Part shown: in pieces, positions 1 through 10,647 of the stretch
Numbering within the stretch: position 1 is the first letter of the stretch
How the letters are laid out: the number at the start of each line of letters is the position of its first letter
Source: Brachypterus glaber
Taxonomy: Eukaryota > Arthropoda > Insecta > Coleoptera > Kateretidae
Length of the DNA stretch: 64,000 nt
Direction of reading: 5' to 3'
Assembly (NCBI GenBank): GCA_958510825.1
Contig: OY294047.1
Coordinates: forward strand, 4,650,001-4,714,000
The notes under the pieces: generated by a model
The model's database searches: none
What the model was told of the DNA's origin: nothing
Seen by the model: only the letters and a program-made list of their open reading frames with translations
Made by a program: the position numbers and the translations under genes

Positions 1-187
1 ACACCGTAGGGCCGACCGTTTTGGAGAAAGTTGCAGTAATACTAATAATTTCACGTTTTGGGCATCAAAAATAGGATCTAAAACTTGAAAAAATAAAAAT
101 TTTAACATAGCAGTGTGATTCTACAATAAAAACTGTAAAAAAAATTATCTTACACTTAGGTTCGAAAATCAGTTTTATGAGTACTAC

Positions 188-462
188 GGGAGAATTAGCT
201 CAGCAGTCTAAGGCATCGATATAGCATTGACACTGAGCCAATGATCGTGAGTTCAAACCTCACTGGCGCCAATTGCCTTTTTCAGTTAATTAATAATTGA
301 AATTTGGTGAAGGCGTACTCCCTAGATATATTGGTTCGAAAGTCAATTAAAGCCGGTGGTTCCCTCTACTACTAGCCCACACAAGTCCTGGACTTAGGGG
401 ATGCTTAATTAAGTAGAATAGTACGAGGTTAAACAAACAAACAAACAAACAAACAAACAAAC
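188..462 (+). repeat. tRNA-derived SINE, head type 1, with (CAAA)n tail
   Basis: The head (about 188-270) reads like a tRNA gene: an A-box-like TAGCTCAGCAG and a B-box-like GAGTTCAAACCTCAC, ending in CTGGCGCC. An unrelated body follows (TTTTTCAGTTAATTAATAA, then GGCGTACTCCCTAG), then a 3' part with GTCCTGGACTTAGGGGATGC, and the element ends in GAGGTTAAA plus a (CAAA)n tail at about 433-462. The same body recurs at 1140, 14168, 19249, 20776 and 42370. It is non-coding. It would be transcribed by RNA polymerase III from the internal boxes and mobilised in trans by a LINE, as for SINEs in general. No clear target-site duplication was found. Confidence 0.88.
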
Positions 463-944
463 CTCATAAATAATACTTTTTAAGGGATTATAGCGAATTG
501 TATGTTTGTAATTGGGAACTTTTTTTAACTACTGCTATTTATCAAAAAAGCTTTGGAGTTTGTAACCAAATAATTTAAAAATATTAATGTTTCGAATATA
601 TATTTTTTTGCAAAAAAGTGGTCAAACATCCTGTATTCCCCTACCATACATGTATAAAAATACTTAATTTGTTTTCCATTTCAATTTACCTTATTTGTTT
701 TCATAAAAAGACAGGTTATGTTTTTACCTTGCACTCTTCTTGAGAGCATCAATATTTGAATATATTTTATTTTATTTTTACCGAAATATTATAAAATGTT
801 ATAAAATATTATAAAATACCAGGTACATATTTTCACGAAACAACTTTGAAAGGATTTAAAATTAAATGCAAATGGCGTTTCATTGTTTTAAGAGAATTGT
901 TTGGCATTGCTGTTATCATGGTATTATTATAATCCGCGCAGTCT

Positions 945-1115
945 TGATACGATGGAAGAGTATTATACAATAGTTTTCAAATTCCGAAAATCCTAATTTT
1001 TTAGAAATATAAAGATTTCTGAACACATCTGTCTGTTTGTCCGTCTGTCTGCCCGTCCATCCGTCCATCTGTGTGTCTCGTTTTTCGTTAGCACGATAAC
1101 ACAGGAACGAAATAC
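945..1115 (+). repeat. Dispersed repeat with GTCC/GTCT microsatellite core (copy 1, partial)
   Basis: An AT-rich lead-in with TTTTCAAATTCCGAAAAT is followed by a run of GTCTGTC/GTCCGTC units, then GCACGATAACACAGGAACGAA. The same order (TTTTCCAAAATTTTCAAAAA, tetranucleotide core, ACGATAACTCAAGAACGAATAATCC) occurs at 6085, 15288, 29203, 34880 and 46435, so this is a dispersed family and not a lone microsatellite. No coding capacity was seen. The superfamily is unknown. Confidence 0.6.
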
Positions 1116-1139
1116 CCTACATATTACATTACATTACAT

Positions 1140-1264
1140 TACATTTTGTTTAACCTCGTAATATTCTACTTAATTAAGCAACCAATTTATAGGGAGTGTC
1201 CGCTTCACTTACGCGTTCGCCAAATTTCAATTATTAACTACACCAATCTTCACAATCCTCCCAT
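1140..1264 (-). repeat. Internally deleted SINE copy
   Basis: Read on the minus strand it has the SINE head start GGGAGGATTG, part of the body (GGCGAACGCGTAAGTGAAG) and the 3' end GTAGAATATTACGAGGTTAAA. Most of the tRNA-like head and the GTCCAGGACT block are missing. It abuts a short (ACATT)n run at about 1120-1145. Confidence 0.7.
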
Positions 1265-1959
1265 ATTATTTTTAAATTTTCAGAAAAAGTTATAGGAGAG
1301 GAAAAACCCTCAAAACCAAATGGGTCGCAGTTTTTACAAAAAATGTAAGAAATAGAAGGAAAAGCGGGAAATTGAAATATTTGATAGATAAAAATATATA
1401 ATAACATTTATATGTATTAGTTAAAAAAAATCCATTTATAAACACTTAAAAAAAATATGTATATAAAAAAGGAAAACTTCTATAAAAACCAAATTTTCAA
1501 AATACATTTAATTTACTTTAAATAAAAGTTATTTTTCTACTTATTTAAACAAAAAGGGTTCCAAGATCCGACACTTTAAAAATAAATTATTAAAAATAAA
1601 AGAAAAGCTCCTCTTAACTTATTAATATTTTTAGAAAACATAACTTTGATATAAATATTCATATTAATTTAAAAAACTATACATTCATATTATGAATTTT
1701 AAAAACAAAAAAAGTAATACGTGGAGCCACGCGTACAAACTCAAAGAAGTTATACTTTGGGAAGTACATCGAGAAAACGCAATATATTTTCCAGTGCTAA
1801 GGGTTTAGTATAGAATCCAAAGCATTATATATCGTACTTATTGTGTTATTTAAAAATAGAAGGGAAGTCAAACAAAGCTTTATATTTATACTTCTATTTA
1901 AGCGTCAACATTTTACGTGGTACAAAGATGTTAAAGAAATATTGTGAGAACCAAGAAAT
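1265..1959. other. AT-rich interval, nothing recognised
   Basis: Very AT-rich DNA without a usable open frame. The stretch around 1720-1770 (GGAGCCACGCGTACAAACTC...ATACTTTGG) loosely resembles 7575-7615, so it is probably an eroded repeat. Confidence 0.4.
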
Positions 1960-1967
1960 ATGTGTAT

Positions 1968-2759
1968 TAGGGTGGGCCGAAAAATTGAAATCTGGAATTT
2001 AAAAACTCAATATCCGACAAAATATGCCTTCTTATATGCCCAATGTGTGTGCAAAAGTAGAATCAGATTAAAGGTCATCTTGAGCCCTCTACAAAGCATT
2101 TAATATTAATAAAAATATCGTATTTCTTCACATTTGTAATGTATACACAGCGTGTCAAAAGTCCCTTTAACTTTTGAAAAGCATAAGATATCAAGTTGAA
2201 ATTTGGAACACATAAATAACATAACCCATATATTTTTTTGGTGTATATTTGGTATGCTTAGGGGGCACGATAGAGACAGGGGAAAAAGGAGGGAAATTTT
2301 TTTAAACAGAAAGGGGGGTCGTGTGATACATCATTTTAAAGCTTATAAAATTCTCTATTTGCCCACATATTTTCTTATTTTTTCGGAACAATTTTTGGGG
2401 TTATTCGCGTAAGAATTAAATCACATGATATTATGCCTCACTTCCACCACAAATCAGATTATAGAGTGGCTTAAAATATGGCCTATGATGTTTGTAAATG
2501 TTATTTTCGGTTGTAAAACTTATTTGTTTTTACAATAAAACAGTTTTTGCATTTTTATTATTAAGTTTTCTTGTTTTATTTTTTTTTTATTTTTCCTAAA
2601 AGTTATAAAATGTACACCTTTGTAGAGGGCACAAATATTGAAAACATAAATAAAATAAAATACACGCTTTTTTTCTCTTTGCAAGACGCATATTTTTCCC
2701 CCCATTGGATTTTCAAATTAAAAAAAAATAAAACACCTATATAGGAACGGCCCACCCTA
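1968..2759. mobile_element. hAT-like non-autonomous element with 8-bp TSD
   Basis: The inverted termini are TAGGGTGGGCCG (1968) and CGGCCCACCCTA (ending 2759). The flanks carry a perfect 8-bp direct repeat, ATGTGTAT, at 1960-1967 and 2760-2767. An 8-bp duplication and short termini starting YAGGG fit the hAT superfamily. No transposase is present, so the element would depend on an autonomous relative. The small open frames inside (2203-2412 plus, 2520-2705 minus) show no family features and are treated as chance frames. Confidence 0.8.
2146..2400 (+). repeat. Single arm of the CAGTGCGG inverted-repeat family, inside the hAT-like element
   Basis: This stretch (CGTGTCAAAAGTCCCTTTAA, GATATCAAGTTGAAATTTGG, CATCATTTTAAAGCTTATAA) matches the left arm of the element at 12361-12600 in order and orientation. 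The right arm is absent here. Either it is a truncated nested insertion or the two elements share ancestry. Confidence 0.6.
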
Positions 2760-2767
2760 ATGTGTAT

Positions 2768-3720
2768 AACTAAAAAATACGGGTATTATTGAAAAAGTCT
2801 TAATCGGATCAAATATACAGGGTGGCCCAGGCTATACCTCGTAGACGGATTAGGATAATCAAGTCGGGCAAAAAATACTTTAAAAAGCTCTTCAATACAG
2901 TGGTTGGGGGTAGTAACTTAGGGGTGGTTAACTTGGGGGAATTTTTCGCTACTGTATTAAAGAGATTTAAAATATCTATAAACATTTTCTGTATTAATAG
3001 ATTACACAGGACCACAAAAAAAAAATAAAGTTAGTTTTCTATAAACCAGACTAATTTTTGTCTACTTATTTTTGGGATAATTGTATTTATCCACGGCCGT
3101 GCTTAATAGGTCTATAAACCACGGGTATGTAAAACTAAACCGTTTAAACTTTGAAACGGCCGTGGATAAAGTATAGTACTCTACTCGCGTATAGTAGCCT
3201 GTCGGCTCGCAGAATTGGCCCTCATTGATTAATAACAATTATTACACGCTTATTGAATAATATAATACTTAATAAGTAGTACTTATTATTCGTCTACGGG
3301 TTATGGCTAATAATAAGTCTGGGTCATTCTGTATAGTGCTCGAGGATAAAAAAAAAACTATATCATCAATACCCTTATAAACCGAGCTTGTCAAAGCCCG
3401 TCAAAAGTATATTGTGCACAAAAGTGCTTTATAAAAGCTTAAAGATTAAAATATAGACACAGCGTTCCGACCAAATAAAAGTATCCAAACCAATATTATA
3501 CAATATAATACATGTGCAGTAGGGTGTGTCAAAAAATCGCGAATTTCAAAATCGATAACGCTCTCTGGCTCAAAAGTTGCTCCTTGGTAAAAAACGGTGG
3601 CCACTCAAAAATGAGCCAAATCGATTAATGTTTAGAGGTAGCTCAAAGCGCTCAAACTTTGAAAAAAATCCGTATCTGTTTTTCGGATAGAATCTGATTG
3701 TATAAAATTGAGGAAATTTT
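2768..3720. other. Mixed repeat fragments, no gene recognised
   Basis: A CAGGGTGGCCC-type terminus starts near 2818 without a matching partner. A small hairpin lies around 2885-2970 (GCTCTTCAATACAGT / ACTGTATTAAAGAG), and a short inverted repeat TTATCCACGGCCGT / ACGGCCGTGGATAA near 3088-3170. A solo end of the 25857 family is seen at about 3457 (CACAGCGTTCCGACCAAATA). The overlapping frames at 2809-3028 on both strands look like chance frames in this repeat-derived DNA. Confidence 0.45.
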
Positions 3721-3724
3721 GGAG

Positions 3725-4195
3725 AGTTTCTTTGGTAATATTTAGGAACAAAAATAAAGTTTTTTTTTAAGGTATAGTTATTTTAAACCTTTCCGCTTGT
3801 AAACAATCTCGAAATTACCATAGCAACGTTAGATAGGCATGCGTCGTAAGCGAAATGACTAGGTCCAATTTACATAACCGTAAAACGTTGACGTGACACT
3901 AACGAGAACAAAACAATGGTTTATTCCTTTATATTATTGGAATAAAACGATTTTATAAGCAAATTTTGTTTCTACAGAAATACAAAAGTGTTTTTAGCAA
4001 CAGCCTTATCAATTCTCTTTTTTCACAGCAAAACATCATAAAAACAAAGAAAGTAAACAAAAATTATAAATTTTGGTTATGTTGACATTCAAAACAAGCC
4101 ACATACTTCAGTGTAAATCAGACTTTGTGGAGTATTTAGCGGCAAATTTAAAATAACTATACCTTAAAAAAATAAACTTTAGTTGGGAGAAACTA
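3725..4195. repeat. Inverted-repeat (MITE-like) element, ~470 bp
   Basis: Arms of about 60 bp face each other: AGTTTCTTTGGT...TTAAGGTATAGTTATTTTAAA at 3725-3795 and TTTAAAATAACTATACCTTAA...GAGAAACT at 4143-4195. The interior has no open frame of note. Target duplication is not resolved. Confidence 0.6.
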
Positions 4196-4205
4196 AAATA
4201 TATAT

Positions 4206-5382
4206 CACGGTGTATTTGAAATAGGGTCGGAAATTTTAACAGATGGTTTTACATCATAAAAAATGACAAAAAGTTCCTATAAATATATGTCTAAAAATGC
4301 GTCATAAGGGAGCTACGCCCCTTTGAAAGTGGCTAAAAAATCGGTTTTTATTTAATAACTCAGGAACCCTTTGAGATATATTAACGAGGTTTTGCACGTG
4401 AATTAATCCTAATAAGGCCCATCTTTGTATGTAATTTTCACGTACTTATTTAAACCAGGGGTATGCGAAACGGGGGGGGGGGGGGCTATCAGTTTTTTGT
4501 CCCAAACTTTTTTCTGTGTAACTTTTTTGCAATTTTATTTTTGAAATATGATTCCCCAGGTCAAAATACATAAAAAGGTACTCTTGTTGTAATACTGTAG
4601 GATTAATCGTTTTCGAGAAAAATTCATTTGAAGGTGAAATTCCACGGTTCGAGGACGAAAAATTAAATACTAAAATGTTGAAAACCAAAATTTTAATGAG
4701 GCAGGGCGAATGTACATTAAAAACTAAGAAAAAAACCTCATATACAGGTACTTCCAAAAATGAATGCTAATGGAGCTATGGTCTCCTAAATATACACCAT
4801 TTTTAAAGGGCTATGGTAGCTTTAAAAGCGTTTTTTCGACCTACATGTATGGAAACTTTTTTCTTAGCTTTTGATGTAGAATAACATTGCATCATTAAAA
4901 TTTTGGTTTTCGACATTTTAGTATTTAATTTTTCGTCCTCAAACAGTGAAATTTCACCTTCAAATTAACTTTTCTCGAAAACGGTTAATCCTACAGTATT
5001 ACAATAAGAGTACCTTTTTTATGTATTTTGACCTGAGGAATCATATTTTAAAAATAAAATTGCAAAAAAGTTACACAGAAAAAAGTTTGGGACAAAAAAC
5101 TGATAAGGACCCCCCTTTTCGCACACCCCTGGTTTAAATAAGTACGTGAAAATTACATAAACAGATGGGTCTTATTAGGATTAATTCAAGTGCAAAACCT
5201 CGTTAATATATCTCAAAGGGTTCCTGAGTTATTAAATAAAAACCGATTTTTTTAGCCAATTTCAAAGGGGCGTAGCTCCCTTATGACGCATTTTTAGACA
5301 TATGTTTATAGGAACTTTTTGTCATATTTTATCATGTAGAATCACATGTTAAAATTTCCGACCCTATTTCAAATACACCCTG
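4206..5382. mobile_element. 1.2-kb palindromic element with CAGGGTG-type termini
   Basis: The whole stretch folds on itself around position 4790. The outer ends read CACGGTGTATTTGAAATAGG and CCTATTTCAAATACACCCTG, with TA after the right end. Long internal blocks are mirrored, for example CTCAGGAACCCTTTGAGATA against TATCTCAAAGGGTTCCTGAG and CATAAGGGAGCTACGCCCC against GGGGCGTAGCTCCCTTATG. Open frames 4446-4757 (minus) and 4946-5137 (plus) are mirror images of the same arm sequence and are not genes. A half copy lies at 37395-38035. Tc1/mariner-type TA insertion is likely but not proven. Confidence 0.78.
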
Positions 5383-5434
5383 TATATATTTTTTAAATAT
5401 ATTAAAAAATGTTTGAATTTTCTTCCTTAACAAA

Positions 5435-5600
5435 ATTGGTTATATGCATTTTTATCGTAAGATGCATATTAAGCAACTAACCCCTAAAATTCAAGAAAGC
5501 GGACACCCCTTAGGCAAAGAACCAGATGAAAAACTAACAGGAGTATTCTGTTACCATCTACTACTACCTTTTAGAATATGAGCCCATGTACATTTATTGT
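5435..5600 (+). repeat. Dispersed repeat with GCGGACACCCCTTAGGC core (copy 1)
   Basis: The block TATATGCATTTTTATCGTAA...CACCCCTTAGGC, followed by ACTAACAGGAGTATTCTGTT, recurs at 41785-41970 and partly at 39560-39680. It contains a local palindrome, ATGCATTTTTATCGTAAGATGCAT. Non-coding. Confidence 0.55.
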
Positions 5601-5619
5601 AATTTACATTTATTATTTA

Positions 5620-6084
5620 ACTGGACTACACCTATTTATCTTAAACGTTTCATATTTTAGTATAGCCTTTATGAAGGGAAGGCTGTTTAAAATCAAAATT
5701 TTATAAACTCTTAAAATTCCTACCTAATTTAATATAAAATAAATGTTTTTATTACATATAATAATAGAATAGAATACAATAAAAATTTATAAAATTCAGT
5801 AACTGAGTATGAGCATGCAAAGTTCATTTCATTTTCTACTTTTATATTTCTGTAACATGTAAAAAATATAAGGAATGACTCATTCTTTATTCAGAGTGTC
5901 AGCCAGAAACCTTTATATATTTTAGAAATTTATTAAATTCGTTGAATTTTTTTTTAGAAGACGAGAAAATAAATTTCAGAATATGTTTTTTATTCATTAT
6001 CATATAGTTAAACGTCTTTTCTATGCATCTCGAGATGCTAATTTGGCAGCGCCTCGACAAAATGGAATATATCGAGTTGGAAAT
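5620..6084. other. AT-rich interval, nothing recognised
   Basis: Runs of A and T with no open frame of interest and no matched repeat. Confidence 0.4.
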
Positions 6085-6330
6085 GTTTAATATTTTTTTA
6101 AAAGTTTCGTGACATCGGACGGACGGACGGACCGACAGACAGACAGACGAACACTTGAAAAAAAAAATTGCTTATTTTTTCATGAAACTAATTTGTATTC
6201 AAGAATTTTTTGTCTCTAGAGGAGGATTTTTGAAAAATTTTGAAAATTTGAAACTACGGTATAACATTATTCTAGCGCAGGCGCTGTGAATAATATAATA
6301 TTATTCTAGCGCAGGAGATGTGAATAATAT
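6085..6330 (-). repeat. GTCC/GTCT-core dispersed repeat (copy 2)
   Basis: Minus-strand copy: the core is read here as GGACGGACGGACCGACAGAC, followed by TTTCATGAAAC and the end block AGCGCAGGCGCTGTGAATAA. That end block is duplicated in tandem at about 6268-6330 with one variant (CAGGAGATGTG). Confidence 0.65.
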
Positions 6331-6984
6331 AATAATTATTAAAAAATAATAAAATCAATAATTGGAGGTCATACTTTAAATACACACTTGTTTTTTTTGC
6401 AATGCCCTAGTAGTAGTATTCTACAGCTAAACAAAATACTAGTACTGTTCATTCGACAAATACATATTTTTTTCTTCAAGCGTACTAAAATGTTCATATT
6501 TTATAACTGAACACACTAGTTAGAAGTGATCTTTTTTTTTTACAGTAAAAAAATGAGTTTATTGTTGTACGCAGTAAAAAAAAGTTAGTAAGCAAAACCA
6601 CCATTGGCCGCAGCACTCTTTGAATTTGATGACAGCCATACTTCAAACTTGTTTGTTTGCTATGTACAGGTGCTTGACTAGAGATTCTGTACAAAAACCT
6701 AGTGTGAAATTGATTAAAAATTATTGAAGAAGAATATATGGTTTATACACCTACAAATCTCTCCGAAATTGCAAATGCTACATTAGACAAGTTACCATCG
6801 AAATCGCGAAAAGTGTAGGATTTAGCGTACGAAAAAAAAAATTAAAATGAGCTAAGGAAGGTTTAAACTTATTTCGAACGGGTTTTATTGGCCTATTTTA
6901 ATAAAAAACATACTTTATTACTGAATAAATTAAATTCAAAAATTAATATTTAAAAAAATATATATAGGATGCTTAAAGAAAAAA
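6331..6984. other. AT-rich interval, nothing recognised
   Basis: The only frame (6494-6694 minus, 66 codons) has no recognisable motif. No repeat partner was seen within the window. Confidence 0.35.
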
Positions 6985-7090
6985 TAGTATGTTTCACTCA
7001 GAGGAAAGGTGCTTTTTTTTACGTCTGTAAATTCTACAGACTAGTAAAAAAAAGCTTCACTTTTCCTCTTAGTAAAACAATATACTATTT
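6985..7090. repeat. ~105-bp hairpin element
   Basis: AATAGTATGTTTCACTCAGA...TTTTACGTCTGTA pairs with TACAGACTAGTAAAA...TAAAACAATATACTATT, leaving a loop of about 5 bases. This is the size and shape of a minimal fold-back MITE. Non-coding. Confidence 0.55.
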
Positions 7091-8039
7091 TAGATTAGTA
7101 ACTTTAACTTTACTTAACCCACTTGTTAAAAAGAAACTGGTAATTTAATATTACCTCTTAAAACCAACTTTTAACTTGTAGTTTGTTATTTAATACTTAA
7201 ATAAAGATAAGAAAATGCATCCCTAAGTGCAGCACGTAGAAACATATACGTGTACACTAGAATGGTATTAAAACTTCTTGCAACCCATTCTTCCAAATTT
7301 AAAAAATAAAAGAAAAAGACCGATAAACTTAGAATACTTTACTTTAAATGATAAAAATATTTATAGTAATTATAAAAAAACATGCATTCATAAACAAACA
7401 AATTATAGGGGGCGTCACGCTTAAAAAAACGTTAAAAATAAATGGAAAAGTCATAAAAACTCAACAATTTCAGAAAAAATTACTAATACTTATACTAATG
7501 TAATCTAAAGTAATAAATATTTAATAAAAGCTTTTCGTACCAATTTTGAAAAAAAATCCGTAAACAAAAAAATATAGAGGGCACCATGCTTACGAGCTCA
7601 AAAAATCATACTTTGGTAAAGGCCTATCCAGAAGCTGGAATAAGAACATAAAACATAAGAATGCGATGCCGAGTTTGGCTTACAATATACATGGCGGCAC
7701 ATCAAGCCAATCATGACATCGCATTGTTATGTACTGTGTTACGTTATATTAAATACACTATTAAAGTTGTAGATTCACATATTATTTAACAATACAACAA
7801 CGTTGTTGTCACTATAATAGTTTTTTGAGGAAGGATAATTAATAAAGATGGTCTCAATCAGCTTATTCTAATAAATGTTTTACCAAAATATTGAAAGTAG
7901 GCATTTTGGGCTAAAAAATTTATGTGCATAAGTATACCCAACAATAAGCATGTACATGTACATGTAATTACATGTGATATGTAGTTTCTATGTGCACATA
8001 AATATTTAAAATACATTAAACCAAATTTTCAAATGCAGT
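7091..8039. other. AT-rich interval with a fragment of the 48215 repeat family
   Basis: 7615-7740 (AAGGCCTATCCAGAAGCTGG...ACATCAAGCCAATCATGACA) resembles the interior of the inverted-repeat element at 48215-48702. Around 7950 there is a CATGTACATGTACATGTAAT run. Otherwise nothing was recognised. Confidence 0.45.
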
Positions 8040-8160
8040 TGAGAGTTGACCAGGCTCTGCTAACCAGTCGGACGGACAGGTCAGAGGAACTGCCTGTGTT
8101 TTGAAGCGAGGATCGTGACGTAGGGAGGAGCGTCAGTCCGACCCTGCGGATCGTTTGTAA
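8040..8160. other. Short GC-rich island of unknown origin
   Basis: About 120 bp (GACCAGGCTCTGCTAACCAG...GGAGGAGCGTCAGTCCGACC) is clearly richer in G and C than everything around it. It is not a tRNA by inspection, has no long open frame, and matches nothing else in the window. It could be a fragment of a different repeat, an exon piece or an RNA gene; none can be supported. Confidence 0.35.
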
Positions 8161-8960
8161 ATACCGAACACGTTTACTTTTTTGTTGTTGTATTCTATGC
8201 AATATATAGTGGTTGGCGCATATACAACTATTTATTGTTGGATACTATAACCTAATTACATATTTATTACGCTATTATTCTATCAGTGTAGAATGCGAAA
8301 CATTAAATCTTCATTTTCAAGGCTTATTTAGTACTGTAATTTAAAACTCATAAAAATATATCAAAATAAAAATCTTGAAAAATTACAGAAACTAGTGTAT
8401 GGTGCCAAATTTTTTATATATGATTTTTAGAATTTTTAATAAAAAGTTGTTTTGTTCTTTAAGCTTAAAAACCGTAATGGTATGGCACTGATCCAGATAT
8501 CATTAAAATAAAATTATTATAATTTCTCTGAAATATTTAATAAATTATACGAGAATATTTATATCAATACTGCAGTGGAATTTCATTTGCATAAAAAATA
8601 AAATCAGGTTAAAATATGCCAATAATATAATAATAATAAACAATTGATTTTTAATAATATGTCAATAATAAACAATTGATTGTTAGTTTGAATATTCATA
8701 ATATTATAACTATTTTTAAATAAAATTTATCAAACCCTATTTTTTTAGAATATACGACTTCAACAGTGGCTATATTAAAATTACACAAAAAATTTACGAG
8801 ATGACACTATTGGCAGTTAATTGTTTTGATTGATTAAAATTAAATACATAACTTGAATCAAGTAAAAACATTCGGTTTAAATAATAAAATTTCTTGTATA
8901 GTGTTATAAACAAATTAAAATTGAAACATGGTAAGTAGATAATATGAATTTAAAATATTA
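8161..8960. other. AT-rich interval with a small direct repeat
   Basis: The string CAATAATAAACAATTGATTK occurs in two neighbouring copies around 8625-8685. No gene was recognised. Confidence 0.35.
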
Positions 8961-8972
8961 ATAAAAATAATA

Positions 8973-9380
8973 TATTGTGTATTTAGTGGGATGTGGGTCA
9001 GCGTGTAATGAAAAACAATCTTTACATTGCCGACGTTTCGGGATTTATTTCATACTTCTTCAGGGCTGTATATAGCGACAAACTCTAAAATCCTCTATGA
9101 GTAGGAAAATTGTACTAACCCTTCTAAAATTATTTATGGCATCTATCACGAGGAAAAGACGTCCATTACATTTTCCTCATGATAGATGCCATAAATAATT
9201 TTTGAAAGGTTTCCTACTCAGAGAGATTTTACAGTTTTTTGCTATTTACAGCCTTGAAGAAGCATAAAATAGATCCCGAAACGTCGGCAATCTAAAAATT
9301 TGTTTCTTCACAACACGCTGTCCCACATTCCACTGAACACACAATATATTGATTGGCAAGGACACGAACTTAATTCATTG
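8973..9380. mobile_element. Penelope-derived palindromic insertion (no ORF)
   Basis: Two arms face each other: TATTGTGTATTTAGTGGG...GACGTTTCGGGAT and ATCCCGAAACGTC...ACACAATA. A 34-bp single-sided extension follows the right arm (9347-9380). The insertion is flanked by the 12-bp direct repeat ATAAAAATAATA (8961-8972 and 9381-9392). Inverted terminal copies, an extension of about 34 bp on one side and a target duplication of 10-15 bp are hallmarks of Penelope-like elements. The arms carry the CTGAAGAAG...CGAAACGTCGGC signature often found at the ends of such elements. No protein-coding part remains. Confidence 0.72.
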
Positions 9381-9723
9381 ATAAAAATAATAAAAATACA
9401 TGTTTGTTATTTATATCGGCACTATTGGTATTTAATACTTTACTTGTGATATTAAATACTACAACGTGTGTATTATATAAAATATGTTGTCATACTACCA
9501 CATCACAACCTGCTGTTATATTTGGATCCCCACACAACATGTGTTTATTAATACTAGCATTTTATAGTAAAAATTCCTGTAACATATGGTAAAGCATATC
9601 ACACTTATAGTATGGTATACTTTGAGACGTTGTTAAGTTGTATTACTGATCTAGTTTAAAGTAAGTTACAGTATAAAGAACTTTCACTTTCGGGTTTAGA
9701 CCGTGTTAATGGATTTTCACTTT

Positions 9724-9762
9724 CCGACGTTTCGTCTCTTACTACTAGAGACATCTTCAGGG
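9724..9762 (-). other. Hammerhead-ribozyme-like motif at the Penelope end (candidate)
   Basis: On the minus strand the sequence reads CTGAAGA, then a 6-bp stem GTCTCT/AGAGAC with loop AGTAGTA, then GAAACGTC. CUGANGA and GAAA around stem II are the conserved hammerhead core, and such ribozymes are known at Penelope ends. Here one extra T sits between CTGAAGA and the stem, and stem III is not convincing, so activity is doubtful. The plus-strand copy at 10691-10726 has the same core but a mismatched stem II. Confidence 0.3.
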
Positions 9763-9803
9763 ATTAATCTGAAACTAAGTTTCGAATCAACTTGTGTCAC
9801 TAT

Positions 9804-10313
9804 TTATGACGAGTTGTGGTTATTCACCCGTGACGAGGTTTTTCCTATCAAAGACTTCCATATTGCAGGTAAGTGGTAACCAGTGTCCCGATTGATATTG
9901 TTAGGATGCTTGATGATTTCTATCGATTCCCGTATCTTCCTTGGCATTTTTCTGTTTTCTGTTAATAATTGTTTTGTTTCAGACAAATTGATTTTATGAC
10001 CTGTTTCATGTACATGTTCGGCTACTGCCGATAAGGAAATTTGTTTCTTTCTTATATTGCGCTCATGCTCTTGAAGTCTTGTAGAAATTTTTCTCTTAGT
10101 TTCACCTATGTAAACCGTACCACAGGAGCAGGGTATTTTATATACGCCTTCTGAACTCAGGGGTATTTTGTCTTTTGTTGAAGTCAAACATTGACCTAAT
10201 TTTTGGTTGGACCGAAATATAGGCTTAATATTTGACTTCTTCAAAAGTTTACCTATTTTATCCACACATTTTGTACAAACCTTATCGACAGTGACCCTGG
10301 ACCCCTCGGACAT
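9804..10313 (-). pseudogene. Penelope-like element: C-terminal GIY-YIG endonuclease fragment
   Basis: This 169-residue minus-strand frame matches the C-terminal third of Penelope polyproteins. A linker rich in K and N (about residues 8-53) leads into a GIY-YIG endonuclease: GVYKIPCSCGTVYIGET at residues 56-72, with the candidate catalytic Arg in STRLQEH (R79). SAVAEHVHETGHK follows at 95-107, and a W-containing tail ends the frame. In Penelope elements this domain nicks the target so that the RT can prime. Residues 1-6 come from the junction with the head-to-head copy, so the start codon is not genuine, and the RT domain that should precede it is missing. I am confident of the family; function is lost. 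Confidence 0.87.
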
Positions 10314-10647
10314 AATGGTTAGTTTCGACGTAGAATCTCTATTTACTAACGTTCCCGTTCCCGATACAATAAATATTATACGAGACCTACTTACAACTGG
10401 AAATTATTATATATTATTATCGGCAGTAGCCGAACATTTACATGAAACAGGTCATAAAATCAATTTGTTTGAAACAAAACAAATATTAACAGAAAACAGA
10501 AAAATGCCAAGGAAGATACGGGAATCGATAGAAATCATCAAGCATCCTAACAATATCAATCGGGACACTGGTTACCACTTACCTGCAATATGGAAGTCTT
10601 TGATAGGAAAAACCTCGTCACGGGTGAATAACCACAACTCGTCATAA
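10309..10647 (+). pseudogene. Penelope-like element: RT motif A fused by deletion to endonuclease C-terminus
   Basis: In the plus-strand frame, SDIMVSFDVESLFTNVPVPD is the Penelope RT motif A region, with the catalytic Asp in FDV. About 25 codons later the frame continues directly as SAVAEHLHETGHKINL, the C-terminal part of the endonuclease that is intact on the opposite strand at 9804. The rest of the RT, the linker and the GIY-YIG core have been deleted in frame. Upstream of about 10300 the frame is only the antisense of the minus-strand copy. The junction near 10300 joins two oppositely oriented pieces, as in 5'-inverted retrotransposon copies. No activity is expected. Confidence 0.85.

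Noticed and set aside
188..270. Functional tRNA gene
   Set aside because: The tRNA-like head is fused to the SINE body and recurs at 19249; the cloverleaf is incomplete.
4446..5137. Two frames with similar peptides on opposite strands (KLQKSYTEKSLGQKT)
   Set aside because: They are the same arm of a palindromic element read from both sides; mirrored DNA gives mirrored frames.
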